From Lentinula raphanica (Eukaryota; Basidiomycota; Agaricomycetes; Agaricales; Omphalotaceae), in assembly GCA_027919835.1 (NCBI GenBank), contig JANVFP010000008.1:1364001-1428000 (forward strand): a DNA stretch of 64,000 nt, given 5' to 3'. Below are positions 10,992-21,753 of this stretch, one piece after another. A program made the translations under genes and the position numbers. The notes below the pieces were generated by a model, which was not told the DNA's origin, searched no databases, and saw only the letters and a program-made list of their open reading frames with translations. How positions within the stretch are numbered: the first letter of the stretch is position 1; every line of letters begins with the position of its first letter.

Positions 10992-13566
10992 CTATGAAGA
11001 TACAGTGGGGGATGCTGTTAACGCTGGAATCACATGTCGTATCCGCTCTGGGATTAGCTCTCGAGGTAGGAGAGCTACAGTATCCAGAGGAGCGCGTTTT
11101 GCCAAAGCCAACAAGTTCAGACGAATGTTTCGTAGCACCGGGTCTTCCTGTTCGACCTTTGGGTTCGTCGATGTATCCACTTTCATTTCGTTCTCCCCTC
11201 TCAAAGCATTCTGCGTTCGTCTCTGCCTGTCCAATGCGGTTATGGCGTTGGCAACGTATGAAAAGACCTTGTTTAGTTGCTCCGTGGTTCCTAGCGTTGT
11301 TGAAGGAATGGTCGTTGGCTCTTGTGTATCAACGTCCATGGAGTCCTCCTTTTTCGTCTGCACACCAGCTGCTACATTCCCAAACCATTCCTTCTCGCTT
11401 TGATATATTTCGTCAGGCGCCCGTATCAGAGACCCCATATCGATTGTATGTGTGCGCAGTTGCAAAAGAAGTTGTAGAATGCTATGAGCTCTAGGATACA
11501 CATGGAGAGAGCGAGAGATTTGAGAGATGATCGGGTCGTTACTTTTGAGATCACGAGTCGTCTGCGAGTTCGAGAGGTGTTCAGCAGCTTGACGGAGCAA
11601 AGAATGTCGATTTCCAGTCAAAGGGTCGATCACGTTGGATTCTACCCATTTTGCAAGCGGCATCCCTAGAGCATAGTCATCGTCTTCGGCATGGTCACTT
11701 CCCTATAACTTTCCTTAGAATACAAACAAGAGGGCGTAAAGGATCGACTCACTTCTGGCGGGGTAACGAACTCAGCCAAACTTCGGACATATGCAAAACC
11801 CTCTTCACCGCCATAGACAACATCTCGGATGTAGTCTTCGGCATCGGGAGCTTGCGTTGTAAACCAGTCTGATGGGTCTCGGGGCACAGATGATCCTGCG
11901 CGTCCACTAACTGTTGAAGGTTGGGAAGGGGCACAATCCAAGCTTTCTTTGATAATTTCCGTCGTTTTCTGTTCGTCATCCACTGACAACCCACGACGTT
12001 TCATCTCTTCGGCCAATTCTCCCGCCAACAGAGCGAACGACCCAAAGTCTAGAGCGTGCACTTCTCTAGCGGCTTTCCAATCCGTATCAAGTAAGTCGTC
12101 ATTCTCATCCTCTTTGTCTTTGCCTCTGCGATAATTCGTATTGCGCGTGACAACCCATTGTCGACCCTTGTGGGGAACTGGTTGGTATAGCGGTCGACTG
12201 ATTGGCACGGTAGTAGGTATTGGGTAACTGGTCGAGGGTTGGGGTGTTTGGGATTGAGGAGGTTGTGATTGAGAGCCAGGAATTTGGGGTTGATTAGTGG
12301 AAAGGGGAGCATATATGGGTGTTAACATTGGCCGAGACAAGGAGGCAGGGACAAGGTTCGTGAACATTAGGAATGGATCTTCCACTGAGAAATGATGAGA
12401 GGCGCTCCAAACCAACGAGAGTTCTGAACTTACTGTTGTAATAGTCAAGACTGCCGTCTGCACGATAGGGAGGACCCTCCTTCTCTATACGCAATCTTTC
12501 TTTCTTCGTCTTGTAACGCTTGCCTAGATAGTGCTCGTGAGATTGATCCAAATGGGCTTAACCATATCTAGTACCTTTCAGCTTCAAATCCAGCATCGTC
12601 TTCGCAAGGGCGGACCCCGGTGGGAATGCGCCGAGACCGTCCTTAGAGCCCGGAAGCCTGCCTTCCGCATCTATGCTCTCAGAAACAGTTTTCTGATTAG
12701 GTAGCGGTGTGTTAACTTTCTTGTACGGTGCTCGGGCACTGCGTCGTACACCAGCGATCTCCAGAAGCTCGGAAGGTCCAGGAGTGCCCATGTCCGCAGT
12801 AGCCGAGGCAGAAGGCGTGTTCTGATCAACGACATCCTCGTCGACATTGATATCTGCAGAGTCGTCCTTCTCAGGATCGAGGTTCCAATCCGCCTCGTAT
12901 TGTATCACAGTAGCCGCGGCCTTTTCGATATGGTCGAGTGCCCAAGACTCGATCTTCTCTGCTTCTGTGTAGTATATCGTACCAGGGGGGTTGAAAAGCT
13001 TGGCATTGGACGTTACGAGACGGATGTCATTCTGAAAGAGATGGGATGAGGCATGAGCACGTCTGGGGTTGGAAAGCGAACGCGAACGACGCACAGCGAA
13101 ATCATCAAGAGACCGGTATTTTCGTCGAGCGACTTTGTTGGAAACGGTACCAAAGTCCATCGGCTCCTTGACCACATCTGTATAACCCGGAACCTGCTCA
13201 AGATCGACCGGTGTCAAGAAGAATCCATAACTATCTTTTCTGTGCGCGATGGTAAGAATATTGTCTGGAACAGGTATAATTACGCGCGATTGTTCACTTT
13301 TTGATATTGATGATAAGCTTAGCGAGGACCTCCTTCAAGGGCTTGAGCTTTGCAGGACGTGGTGGCTTCTTTGGCTTCTCTTCAGCGTACCCAACGAACG
13401 CTGCTTTGGCTTTCGGCTTCTTGCCTGCTTTTGCTTGTTGTAGGGATTTCAGAGACGGGAGAACAAGAGTGAGGCCTGATCCTGTTCGTTTAGCTGTTTC
13501 TTGAGGAGAAGGAGGACGGCTTTCGACGTCAATGTCGTCGACAGAAAGAACTTCGTCTTCATCCAT
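10992..13566 (-). CDS. Bromodomain protein, BRD7/BRD9-like
   Basis: Reads acetyl-lysine on histones, as BRD7/BRD9-type subunits of chromatin remodellers do. The acidic N-terminus (MDEDEVLSVDDIDVESRPPS) starts at 13566. The bromodomain is spread over three exons: YGFFLTPVDLEQVPGYTD, VVKEPMDFGTVSNKVARRKY and NDIRLVTSNAKLFNPPGTIYY, with the acetyl-lysine-contacting Asn in the NAKLFN loop. Beyond it KRYKTKKERLRIEKEGPPYR and a Pro/Gln-rich stretch lead to a C-terminal block (ALDFGSFALLAGELAEEMK, then LAEFV and LAKWVE) that resembles the DUF3512-type region of BRD7/BRD9. The end is TAG at 10992-10994. Assignment to a particular remodelling complex is inference. Confidence 0.8.
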
Positions 13567-13707
13567 GATGATACACAAAGGTGATTTGGTGAGAGTGGCT
13601 GTGTAATGAAATACGATTAGATTAGACTGGTCGTGTATTATCTCTACTCTACAACATACTCTGTATACCAAATTGAAGTACAAATTCTACGAGTCATCTA
13701 AGGATAA

Positions 13708-15057
13708 TTAGAGCATCGATGTAGGATCCCCATCTATATCCTTCGTGACCCCAGCAACCTGAAGGTCATGTACACTCTTCAGCGCCACCGATTGCAAAAT
13801 CTTGCACAAGCCTTCCGTCTTCACGGCCTCCAGCTCGCGTTCGCTCTTCACCAATAACAATCCAGCAAAGCCCATCGAGTTGACACTCAATTCTTCGCCC
13901 GTGCTCTCCAGTGTATGATTCTCGCATTTTCTCGGAATGATGTGCATGTGTTCCAATGTCAGAATGACATTATATGAAGGAAGGCCGGCTGGGTAGGTAG
14001 GATCGTGGCGGACAGTCGATATGGCTAGATCCAGTAACGATATGAAAGCGTCTGCAAGTATGGGTTCACGTTGATCTGCCGAAGAGGTGCGTAGATTGCT
14101 TTGAGAGGGTTGTTAATGGAAATCACCACAATAGGATCTTTGCAACGTACGGTGGAAAACGAAATATATGATTTGCCCATGGCAGACGTTCGATCGAGAA
14201 AGGCTTTCCTGAAAGGAGAAACAGTCAAGTGGCATTTGATATATATGTTGCCGGGCATACACGAACCAGGGCTTTCCAGTGATATCGAACGTGCTAGAAC
14301 CTCTATGGGAGGTCCATCGTTCTCAGCCTCTATGAATTGCAGATGCTTGTGTGGTTGACTAGCTCCGCTGAGATCTCCACCTGATCAAATCAGTCGAGCA
14401 GAGTTTAGTTTGCAGTGTATCTTGACGATTGCTACTCACAGTTATAGAACGCGAATATGTTCTTTCCTGCCTTCTTACCGGCGACCAAGAGTGCATAGGC
14501 TTGTAGTAGATCATCAGGCATCAGAGGGGATGTTTGCGATTGGTAGTCTATAGCCCAAAGGCTTGATCCATGACTCCCGATTGTAACACAGGACGAATCT
14601 TACCCTTGGTGACTAGAAGGAAATGTCGCGGAACGACACTGTATTTGTTCATCTTGGGACTTGCATTAGTCTCACAACAACGCTCTTGCTCTTATGAAGA
14701 CACACCAACACGACATACTGTCCAGAAATCTCTTCACTAGTAAGTTCTCCTACAAGCAACCCCGGGTCGTACGGTGGAGCGAAAGGATCGAACTTGTCCA
14801 TTGGCTTCGATACCGTAGTACCATCTCCAAAATTCGGTGTAGGTAATCTGGGTTTCTTCTGGAGTGCAGGACATAGTCGAATCTCAAACTGAGAAGGTTG
14901 TTCACCGGTGATCAAAAATAGATCTTGAACAGTGACTTACTTCGACGCCAAGTTCAGGATGAACATCAACAGTGGATGGAAAGAATAAAAGTGAACCAGA
15001 TTCTAAACCGTTTTCATAGCTGATAGGGATTTTGGATATAATTTCTGAAGCTAACAT
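13708..15057 (-). CDS. Ap4A phosphorylase (ATP adenylyltransferase)
   Basis: Cleaves diadenosine tetraphosphate with phosphate to ADP and ATP. The N-terminus SGSLLFFPSTVDVHPELGVE followed by FEIRLCPALQKKP matches yeast Apa1/Apa2-type enzymes. The middle exons give VPRHFLLVTKEF and GDLSGASQPHKHLQFIEAE, where the HKHLQ motif is the histidine-triad-like active site, with His as nucleophile. The C-terminus reads LEHMHIIPRKCENHTLEST and SVNSMGFAGLLLVKSE. The start chosen at 15057 (MLASEIISKIPISYENGLES) gives the usual length. At least six introns. It follows the bromodomain gene in the same direction with only about 140 bases between. Confidence 0.88.
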
Positions 15058-15622
15058 GGTGGAAGGTGCATAAGTGGCTGAATGTAAAAACGAAAGGCAT
15101 TTCAATAGAACACGCGCGCTTAGCTCTGGCCTAAAGGCTGCCGGTGTCCACAACGGTACAAGCCTTGACAAAGGTTAACTCCTGTCCATTTCCTCGCTCA
15201 AATCTCGAGAAGAGAACCTACATTCGGATTCGAGGAAAACGGTTCAAAGATCGGCATCATCAACTCGCACTCGCAAGAATATCGAGTCCTCTTCAACCTT
15301 CTTCAACCCAATTGCAATCAAGCAAGATGCACCCCGCGGCGGTATCTCCCTCATGAGCTCACGGAGATGGTCTTTTGGAGACAATGACCAGTGGCGTCGC
15401 GAGGTGGTTGCAAGGTTCTCGGGATGGACCAAAGCAAGAGTCGAGATTGGGGAACATTAGGGCTACGAATCCGTACATGAGTACAGTACAAAAATGAATG
15501 CTACGAGCGATGCGTGCTAAAGAACGAAGAGGCCTCGCTACGCTAGCGATTCCATCAGGACTATATATCAGGGGAATGGGGAGCGAATTCGCTCAGATAA
15601 CGTAGAGGCAAGAGACGAGCTA

Positions 15623-16642
15623 TCACCGGATCGGCGGAAAGCCTGCGGCTTCTCGGAGCTCATTAACGATGGTCAGACTTGGGGACTGCATGAACTGTTG
15701 TATGTGGGCATCGTTAGGAGAAGCTCTTTTACACTCCAATAGGATTGAGGAGGTGGCCCCAAGATATCGGAGGGCCGAGGTTTTGACTAACTCATCTGCT
15801 CTGGTATCGTTGTAGATATCTATGGTCCTTCGAATTATTGCGATCAAATCCTTCATGTGTGTGGCGCTGTAATAGCGAAGCTGGTCGAGTGTTGCGGTCG
15901 AACTGCGGCCGGCGAAATGATCCTGTACTTCCTTTTGCCACTTGTCAGTTTCAACGCCAAGATCGTCAAGTTCGAGCTGTCCGCGAAAGTTCAGTTCAAT
16001 CAGAAAAGAAACCAAGAATGCAGTGCTGACCGCAAGCTTGCCAGAATACGTTTTTTCGAGATCGGGACGAGCAGCCTCCTTCTGAGCTTTATCGAGTGTA
16101 CGCTGATTATTCTGACAGATGAAAAAAGACAGAATTCATGAGTTGAATTTGCTAGGGTGTAAGACCATGGCATAGTAGACTCAAGCCAGTAACTTTGCAC
16201 GACAGTCTGAGTCAAGCGCTCAGACGTCTCTGCCGAGAAAGTGATTCCGCTCATCACGTCTCTGCCAGAGTGACTGGTTCGAGTCTAATGGCATAGATAG
16301 ACTCACATGCGAAGGATCATTACCAGTATCGGCACGAGCTAGAAGAAACAATTTGGAGGATTCTTCACGCCTACTCCACTGGGCGGTGTTACTCTGGAGT
16401 GCTCCACCACCGCTAGCACCAGCAGCAGCAGGAGAAGAAAAAGATAGGTCCTGGGCATACGTGCCAGCCCCGGCCAGCGATCCCGAATGATCAGAGCTAC
16501 CAGGATCACCTCGAGTCGGAACACGTTCCGGCTCATTGAAGGAGGTGGTACCAGTAGGAGCAGCGAGGACCACAGGATGGATGGCAGATGCGAGGAAAAC
16601 GAAGATGATTCCAAGGGGGAGGACGAGTGTGCGACGAGTCAT
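15623..16642 (-). CDS. Secreted protein of unknown function, paralog A
   Basis: Three exons encode about 280 residues. The N-terminus MTRRTLVLPLGIIFVFLASA followed by IHPVVLAAP is a clear signal peptide with a likely cut after VLA. A low-complexity Ser/Gly/Ala/Pro linker follows, then a helical region built from exon 2 (NNQRTLDKAQKEAARPDLEK) and exon 3 (LELDDLGVETDKWQKEVQDH to the end). I know no named domain. The paralog 2.5 kb away has the same exon layout and the same intron positions, with the intron end TCGCGGACAG conserved. Fast divergence, a signal peptide and local duplication are typical of lineage-specific small secreted proteins, but an effector or wall role is only inference. Confidence 0.75.
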
Positions 16643-16787
16643 AGTTATAGAAGTGAAGGTTGTGTGTAGTTTAACAGAAAGTCTGTTGGAATAAGTATGG
16701 CTTCTTTGAGTGCTTGCAAAGCGGTTGCGATATGATTGTGAGGAGACCAGCTCTCAGATAATGAAGATAGTAGTTGCAGCCTTCCAG

Positions 16788-16796
16788 CTTTATATG
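16788..16796 (-). promoter_or_regulatory. TATA-like box of secreted paralog A
   Basis: On the minus strand the sequence is CATATAAAG, about 146 bases before the ATG. The same box occurs at an equivalent place (156 bases) before paralog B. Between box and gene both copies also keep GCTTGCAAAGCGGTTGCGAT, read on the plus strand. Confidence 0.5.
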
Positions 16797-18197
16797 TAGT
16801 CCCGGACTCCTACGGTTCATCGATAATCAGTTGCGATCTGGTCAGGCCAAGAGAAAGAGCTATGTATACGAGTGTATACGATTAGAAAACTCGCTCATCG
16901 CTAGAGTGTGCTCTTTGATTATTTTTAGAACTTCCACGTCGATTTGGGCCTTGGCGGTACTGAAAAGAATGCCAAGCTTGAACAAAAGATTACCCATTCT
17001 TGCATAAGCCTCAAAAGAATCAATTAAGATCATGATCATCCGGGAGGCACTGGAGAACTGTGCTGGTCGTTCTTCAATCGAAAAACACAACTCGATGCCA
17101 ATGTTAACGTTACTTACTTACCTAGAGCGAATCCTGACGGCGACCCATGCTCGATCCTATTAGCACCTATTGATAGCAGGCGTTAGTCGGAATTTGGGAA
17201 AAATCGCTCATCAGCTGAAAAGTTTCACCTGGATACACATCTGTGTACATGATTGATTGTATCTTATCGTATCGTGGGCGTTGATGTTATTGCCGGGGAA
17301 GGGGCCCCAGGGGTGGTAGGGGGGGCTGATGCACTGGACTGGTGGGGGCAGGGCCCGGTGATTCAGAGAGGAAGGGGGGAGGGTGGGTCCTGGCTGGTCC
17401 TCGTGGGAGCTCGTGGGTCGAACAAATTTAGTTGGACACAGCCTGACAGTGACACAGCTGGGCTGCATGAGTCAATTGCACCATCCATCGGTAAAAATCC
17501 ACCTAGCAACTTCCATCAACTTCCATATCGCTCGCCCGCCACAGCCCGCCACAGTTCTATGATATCGTTAACCCTTTTCCACCATATGGATTTTTGCCAA
17601 GTGGTGTTCGAAGAGGGTTTGTTTCAGCCTCTGAGCGTCTGATCTACAACAGATCCGAGCGAATAGGTCGCAACAACAAATGAGAAAGGTCATTCACTCT
17701 CATCCATTAAGTCCTCTTGATTGCGAAGCCAGCTCAGCCCGTAGCCCTATTCTTAGCGGAGAGCGGAATGGATTTTGAGGAAAATGTCTTGAAGCCCTTA
17801 GCCTATGATTGACCAAATTATAAACCACAGTGATAGAGTCGAGTCCAGATTCTCCAAGCCAATGAAGTCGGATCGACTTCAAGCTCAAGCTGCATCCGGC
17901 GCGGCGGTATTTCCCTCCCAGTCAGCCCACAAAAGTGGTCTTTGAAAGACAACAGCCAGTGGCGTCAGGTGGCATCGCGCGGTGGTTTCAACGTTCTCGG
18001 GATGGAACAAAGCAAGTCTGAGTCAAGATTTCAAGGGAGTATACAGGAATACGGATCCGTTCATGAGGTACGGTACAGACAATGGTGGGAAGGATAAGAA
18101 AGCCTCGCCACACTAGCAATTCTATCAAGACTGGTCACTACTACAAAAAATGGAGAGCGGATTTGTGAATAACGTACCATAGGCAAACTAAGACGAG

Positions 18198-18683
18198 TCA
18201 TAGTTTTCCATCTATGACTGGACCAACTGTGTGCATAGCGTCGGAATCATAGAAACGCTGCAGTGTAGGATTATCGTCGGGTAGTAAAGAATAACACGCC
18301 CTCAACTTCCTGCTGCAGGTTTTGATACCTTGGCGCGCTGATTCTTTGTTCTTTTTGCCTGCCTTGGGATCATTGAAGATATCCACGATCCTTAGAATCA
18401 TTTGGACCAATCCCCCAACGTGTGAGATGCACATGATGTGAGACGCGGAGACGATTTCATTTCTCTCAGGCCCGTACTGCTGAGGACGGTTCGGGTAACC
18501 TTCCTCTGCTTCTTTATCCCACTTCTCGAGTTCACGGGTAAATTTGTCAAGCTCCTTCTGTCCGCGAACAATGAGTCCAACCAGAAAAGAATCAAGAACG
18601 GTGAGGAAAAAGGCTGACCTTTAACTGAGCACGATACTTTTGACCAAAAAGATCACGCTTGGCTGGATGCTCTTCTTTCTGGC

Positions 18684-18735
<52 letters not shown>

Positions 18736-19132
18736 CATTAGTTCAATTTGCTAGAGCGCAAGACCGCATAGATAAACTCACTTGTGAAGGACCATCACAT
18801 CCAGAATCAGCATGAGCCTCTGGAAGAAACGGATCGATGGATACTTCACGCCTAGTACTCTGTTGGGCGGTGTTAATCTGGCCAGGCGCCCCGCCACTGC
18901 CAGCACTGGCACCAGCAGGAGGAGGAGGAGGAGAATAAGGTAAGTCCTGGCTATACGTGGCCCCCAGCAATCCCGAACTATCAGAACTGGGTTCACCTCG
19001 CCGAGTCGGAGCGCGTTCCGGCTCGTTAAAGGACTCGGAGGGAGTCGGAGCAGCGAGGACCACAGGATGAATGGCACTGGATGCGAGGAAAACGAAGATG
19101 ATCCCAGGGAGGATGAGTATAGGACGAGTCAT
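18198..19132 (-). CDS. Secreted protein of unknown function, paralog B
   Basis: Paralog of the gene at 15623-16642. Exon 1 starts MTRPILILPGIIFVFLASSA and IHPVVLAAP, a signal peptide nearly identical to that of A. A Pro/Gly-rich linker with PYSPPPPPAGASAGSGG follows. Exon 2 gives KEEHPAKRDLFGQKYRAQLK and exon 3 KELDKFTRELEKWDKEAEEG up to VIDGKL and TGA at 18198-18200. The C-terminal helical region aligns with A (IDIYND in A, VDIFND in B) but differs at most positions, so the duplication is not recent or the proteins evolve fast. The second intron end is conserved between copies, and the first intron contains a long GA repeat. Confidence 0.75.
18691..18730. repeat. (GA)20 microsatellite in an intron
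   Basis: Forty bases of perfect GA on the plus strand, CT on the sense strand of paralog B. It lies just upstream of the acceptor of intron 1 (exon 2 begins KEEHPAK), so it acts as, or has expanded from, the polypyrimidine tract. Paralog A has no such repeat at the same place. Confidence 0.9.
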
Positions 19133-19287
19133 AGCTATAGGGTGACGTGATATTGAATGTCGTATGTAGTTGAGTCGTAGAAAAACGTTGGAGAATGGGG
19201 TTTTTTGAACGCTTGCAAAGCGGTTGCGATGATTGTAAGGAGACCAGCTCTCGGATGGTGATGAAGTTACTCACAGTTAACCTTCGG

Positions 19288-19296
19288 CTTTATATG
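19288..19296 (-). promoter_or_regulatory. TATA-like box of secreted paralog B
   Basis: CATATAAAG on the minus strand, 156 bases upstream of the ATG at 19132; the counterpart of the box at 16788-16796. Confidence 0.5.
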
Positions 19297-20090
19297 CAGT
19301 CCTAGTCGGGCCAAGAGAAATGGCTGTGTATACGACTCTGTACATGAAACCCACTGATACCCGTTGGTAAAAACAGGTAAAACTCGCTCAGGAAGCTTGA
19401 CAAAATGATTATCCCGATGGTGCGTTTTGTGATTAATTTTAGCATTCTCACATCGATTCAAGTTATTGCGGCGGTACTCACATGTACTAGTACTAACTTG
19501 TAAGAGCTGCTAAGGCCAAGAGCTGCCTGAACCAATCTCATAGATTAACCATTCTTGCTCAAGCCGCAATGAATCGAGATCATGATCATCGTGACGTGCG
19601 GGGGTGGACTCGAGGACTGCCTGCTGTGTTCTCGGTGATGTTATCTACCCTAGTGAAACGTGAAGATGCTTAATCCTACCAGAGTCATAGGCAAAGTTAG
19701 TAAGTCGTTGAGAAAAATCGTTCGTCAAGCTCACCCGAAGACATCTGTATATCCCGGGATGATCGTATCTCGCCCTTCTATAAGTTCTTGCCTCGGATGC
19801 GCGCGCTGCTCCGACCCACCCAAGCTTCCCGCCGGAGCAGCTGCCAATGTGGCTTATATGCTAGCTTACTTATGCTTCATCGTATCGTGGTAGTTGTCGC
19901 GGTGGGACCTGTTTGGGATAAATTGCTGGACACAACCTGATAGTGAACACAGCAGAGCTGAGAGCTAATGAGCACTGATTCTGCATGAGCCAATTGCACC
20001 ATCCATTGGTAAACTTCATTCACTTACTTACTCAGTCTATCTTTGAGAGTTCGTGACCTCAATAATCATATCGCTCGACCGTAGTCGACG

Positions 20091-20745
20091 CCCGACGGTT
20101 GTTTATACCACTGCATGGATTAGCATGGATTCGGCCATCGAAGTGGAAAGAGAGTTTGAAGTTCATCAGGCTATGTACTATTTATTTACTTATGTAATCA
20201 AACTGATCTCGCATCAGATCACAAAAATCCACTCAACCCTTCAAGATGGTATTACTAACTTACTAATAATTATTCTTAGGCTGTTCACAATGTTCACTAG
20301 TGTTCAACGTTCAGTGTTCACCGGCAAGTATTCACTGTCGTTCATCCAATGAATTGGCCAGAGAATTTGTTTCATCCTATGTAGGCTACTGATCACAACT
20401 GATTGCAACATTCGAAATCATCATCTGCAAGGGATCTGGCTCCAGGACACATTGGACATCCTCACAGGATGTGGTGGTATGTGGCACTTGCTCACGAGCT
20501 CATCAGGAGCAGCTGTAGCCTGTGGTCTAGTGAATCTTTGGGTATCCTACATACTTCTACTACAGAAACCGTCATCAGTGAACTAGAAATCTCAATAGTT
20601 GGATGATTGAAGCGTTGTAAGGTGTCAAGATTGAAATTTCGAGAATGAACTTGTTTCCAAGTAGCGTGAAAGAGAAAAAAGAGAAATGAGTGGAACCAGC
20701 TCCAACTGCACCCATCAGAACGTCGTCGACGCTCTGCTACTAGAA
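20091..20745. other. AT-rich intergenic stretch
   Basis: No gene seen. It lies between the end of the duplicated unit and the 3' end of the membrane protein gene on the minus strand. The short frames in it have no motif or exon partners. Confidence 0.5.
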
Positions 20746-21389
20746 TCAGGCCTGCCCGCCTTTGCCCCGATTACCCTTGGCCTCCTCCATGACTTCACCG
20801 AGTAATTGAGCGCGAGTATAACATCCAATGGCAATCAACGACCAGAGAGAAGCATTCGTTCCCTACGAAAGCCTTTCAGTATCACAAATTCACGACGACC
20901 GCTATTGCCCACTGACCTGGTAATATAGGATACAAAGGAAAGACTGGAAGAAGAGAAGCACGATCCGAACAACAAAACTGCGATATATAGCCAGCCTTGC
21001 TTTAACGACTGGCAGTGGATACTCCAAAGCGACCATCATCATTCCCAAGACCATCGCAAGGATTTGAATGATGGGCGCTCTGACAATGAGAGTGATGAAC
21101 ACGGCAGCACCAGGAGCTGGTCTGAAAGTGGACAGCCATAAGCTAGATGTTGTGAAAGGAGCAAAGACGACGACGCACTGAAGCCCTCCTGGGTCACGCA
21201 AAGTTCCACCTACAAAGTCCCAGAAGAATTTGCGATAGTATATTCCAAAGAAACCTGACCACACAGCGTCTGGTGACCGGATGTTTTATAAGAAACTGAA
21301 AGCCCAGGCGGATCGAAAGATGTCTACTCACAGATACTGGCAGTGATAGAGATGAATCGACCCAGGTCGTGCCAAACTAAGTTTCCCAT
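20746..21389 (-). CDS. Conserved fungal multi-pass membrane protein
   Basis: Three exons give about 175 residues: MGNLVWHDLGRFISITASI, then YAVWSGFFGIYYRKFFWDFV and GGTLRDPGGLQ, three further hydrophobic helices (around WLSTFRPAPGAAVFITLIV, IQILAMVLGMMMVALEYPLP and FVVRIVLLFFQSFLCILYY) and a short hydrophilic tail after LWSLIAIGCYTRAQLLGEVM. The MGNL-WH start and the RKFFWDFVGG-LRDPGG block are, to my knowledge, conserved across basidiomycetes and some ascomycetes in a family with no assigned function. Four membrane spans are likely. The ATG at 21389 gives the family N-terminus. The stop is TGA at 20746-20748. Confidence 0.8.
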
Positions 21390-21753
21390 TGTTGCGCTGC
21401 TTTAGAAAAGGATGGTGTTCTGGATGTTACACACGTTCAAGGGAGCGCTGCTCGATAGAAGGGGATGAAGGTTTATTGAGAGGGTATGAGTGAAAGGCTT
21501 GTTCAAGATCGGTAGAGAGTGGAATTGAGAAGAATGTAAGAGTAAGAAGAGAGCGCAGCTCAAACCCAAAGAAAAGAAAAGACCCAAGGGAGGGAAATGG
21601 ACGTCAAGGTAAGAAGGAAAGAGGTACTTGTACTTTGCTTGTCGTTGTTGTAGTAATCAACTCGGGCCGTGTGATTGATCTGGGCAGACTGTAGACCGGT
21701 TACCATCGTTTGTTCAGCTTCATGATTCATCCAACTTCTGGTTCGGGATTTTC
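21390..21753. other. Spacer between two minus-strand genes
   Basis: Promoter and leader of the membrane protein gene and 3' region of the surface-protein gene. It is pyrimidine-rich on the minus strand; no further gene seen. Confidence 0.5.

Larger units (their letters stand above)
15325..17560. repeat. Tandem segmental duplication, copy 1
   Basis: About 2.2 kb that recurs in diverged form at roughly 17885-20090. Matching stretches cover the region downstream of the gene (GCGGCGGTAT and TTCTCGGGATGGA blocks), the whole secreted-protein gene, its promoter (GCTTGCAAAGCGGTTGCGAT) and far-upstream sequence (CAATTGCACCATCCAT). Order and orientation are the same in both copies. Boundaries are approximate because the copies differ by many substitutions and indels. 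Confidence 0.75.
17885..20090. repeat. Tandem segmental duplication, copy 2
   Basis: Second copy of the 15325-17560 unit, in direct orientation and starting about 300 bases after the first ends. It carries paralog B and its promoter. The spacer at 17560-17885 holds no gene. The regions upstream of the two genes (16900-17600 and 19300-20090) contain only short frames and are diverged copies of each other. Confidence 0.7.
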
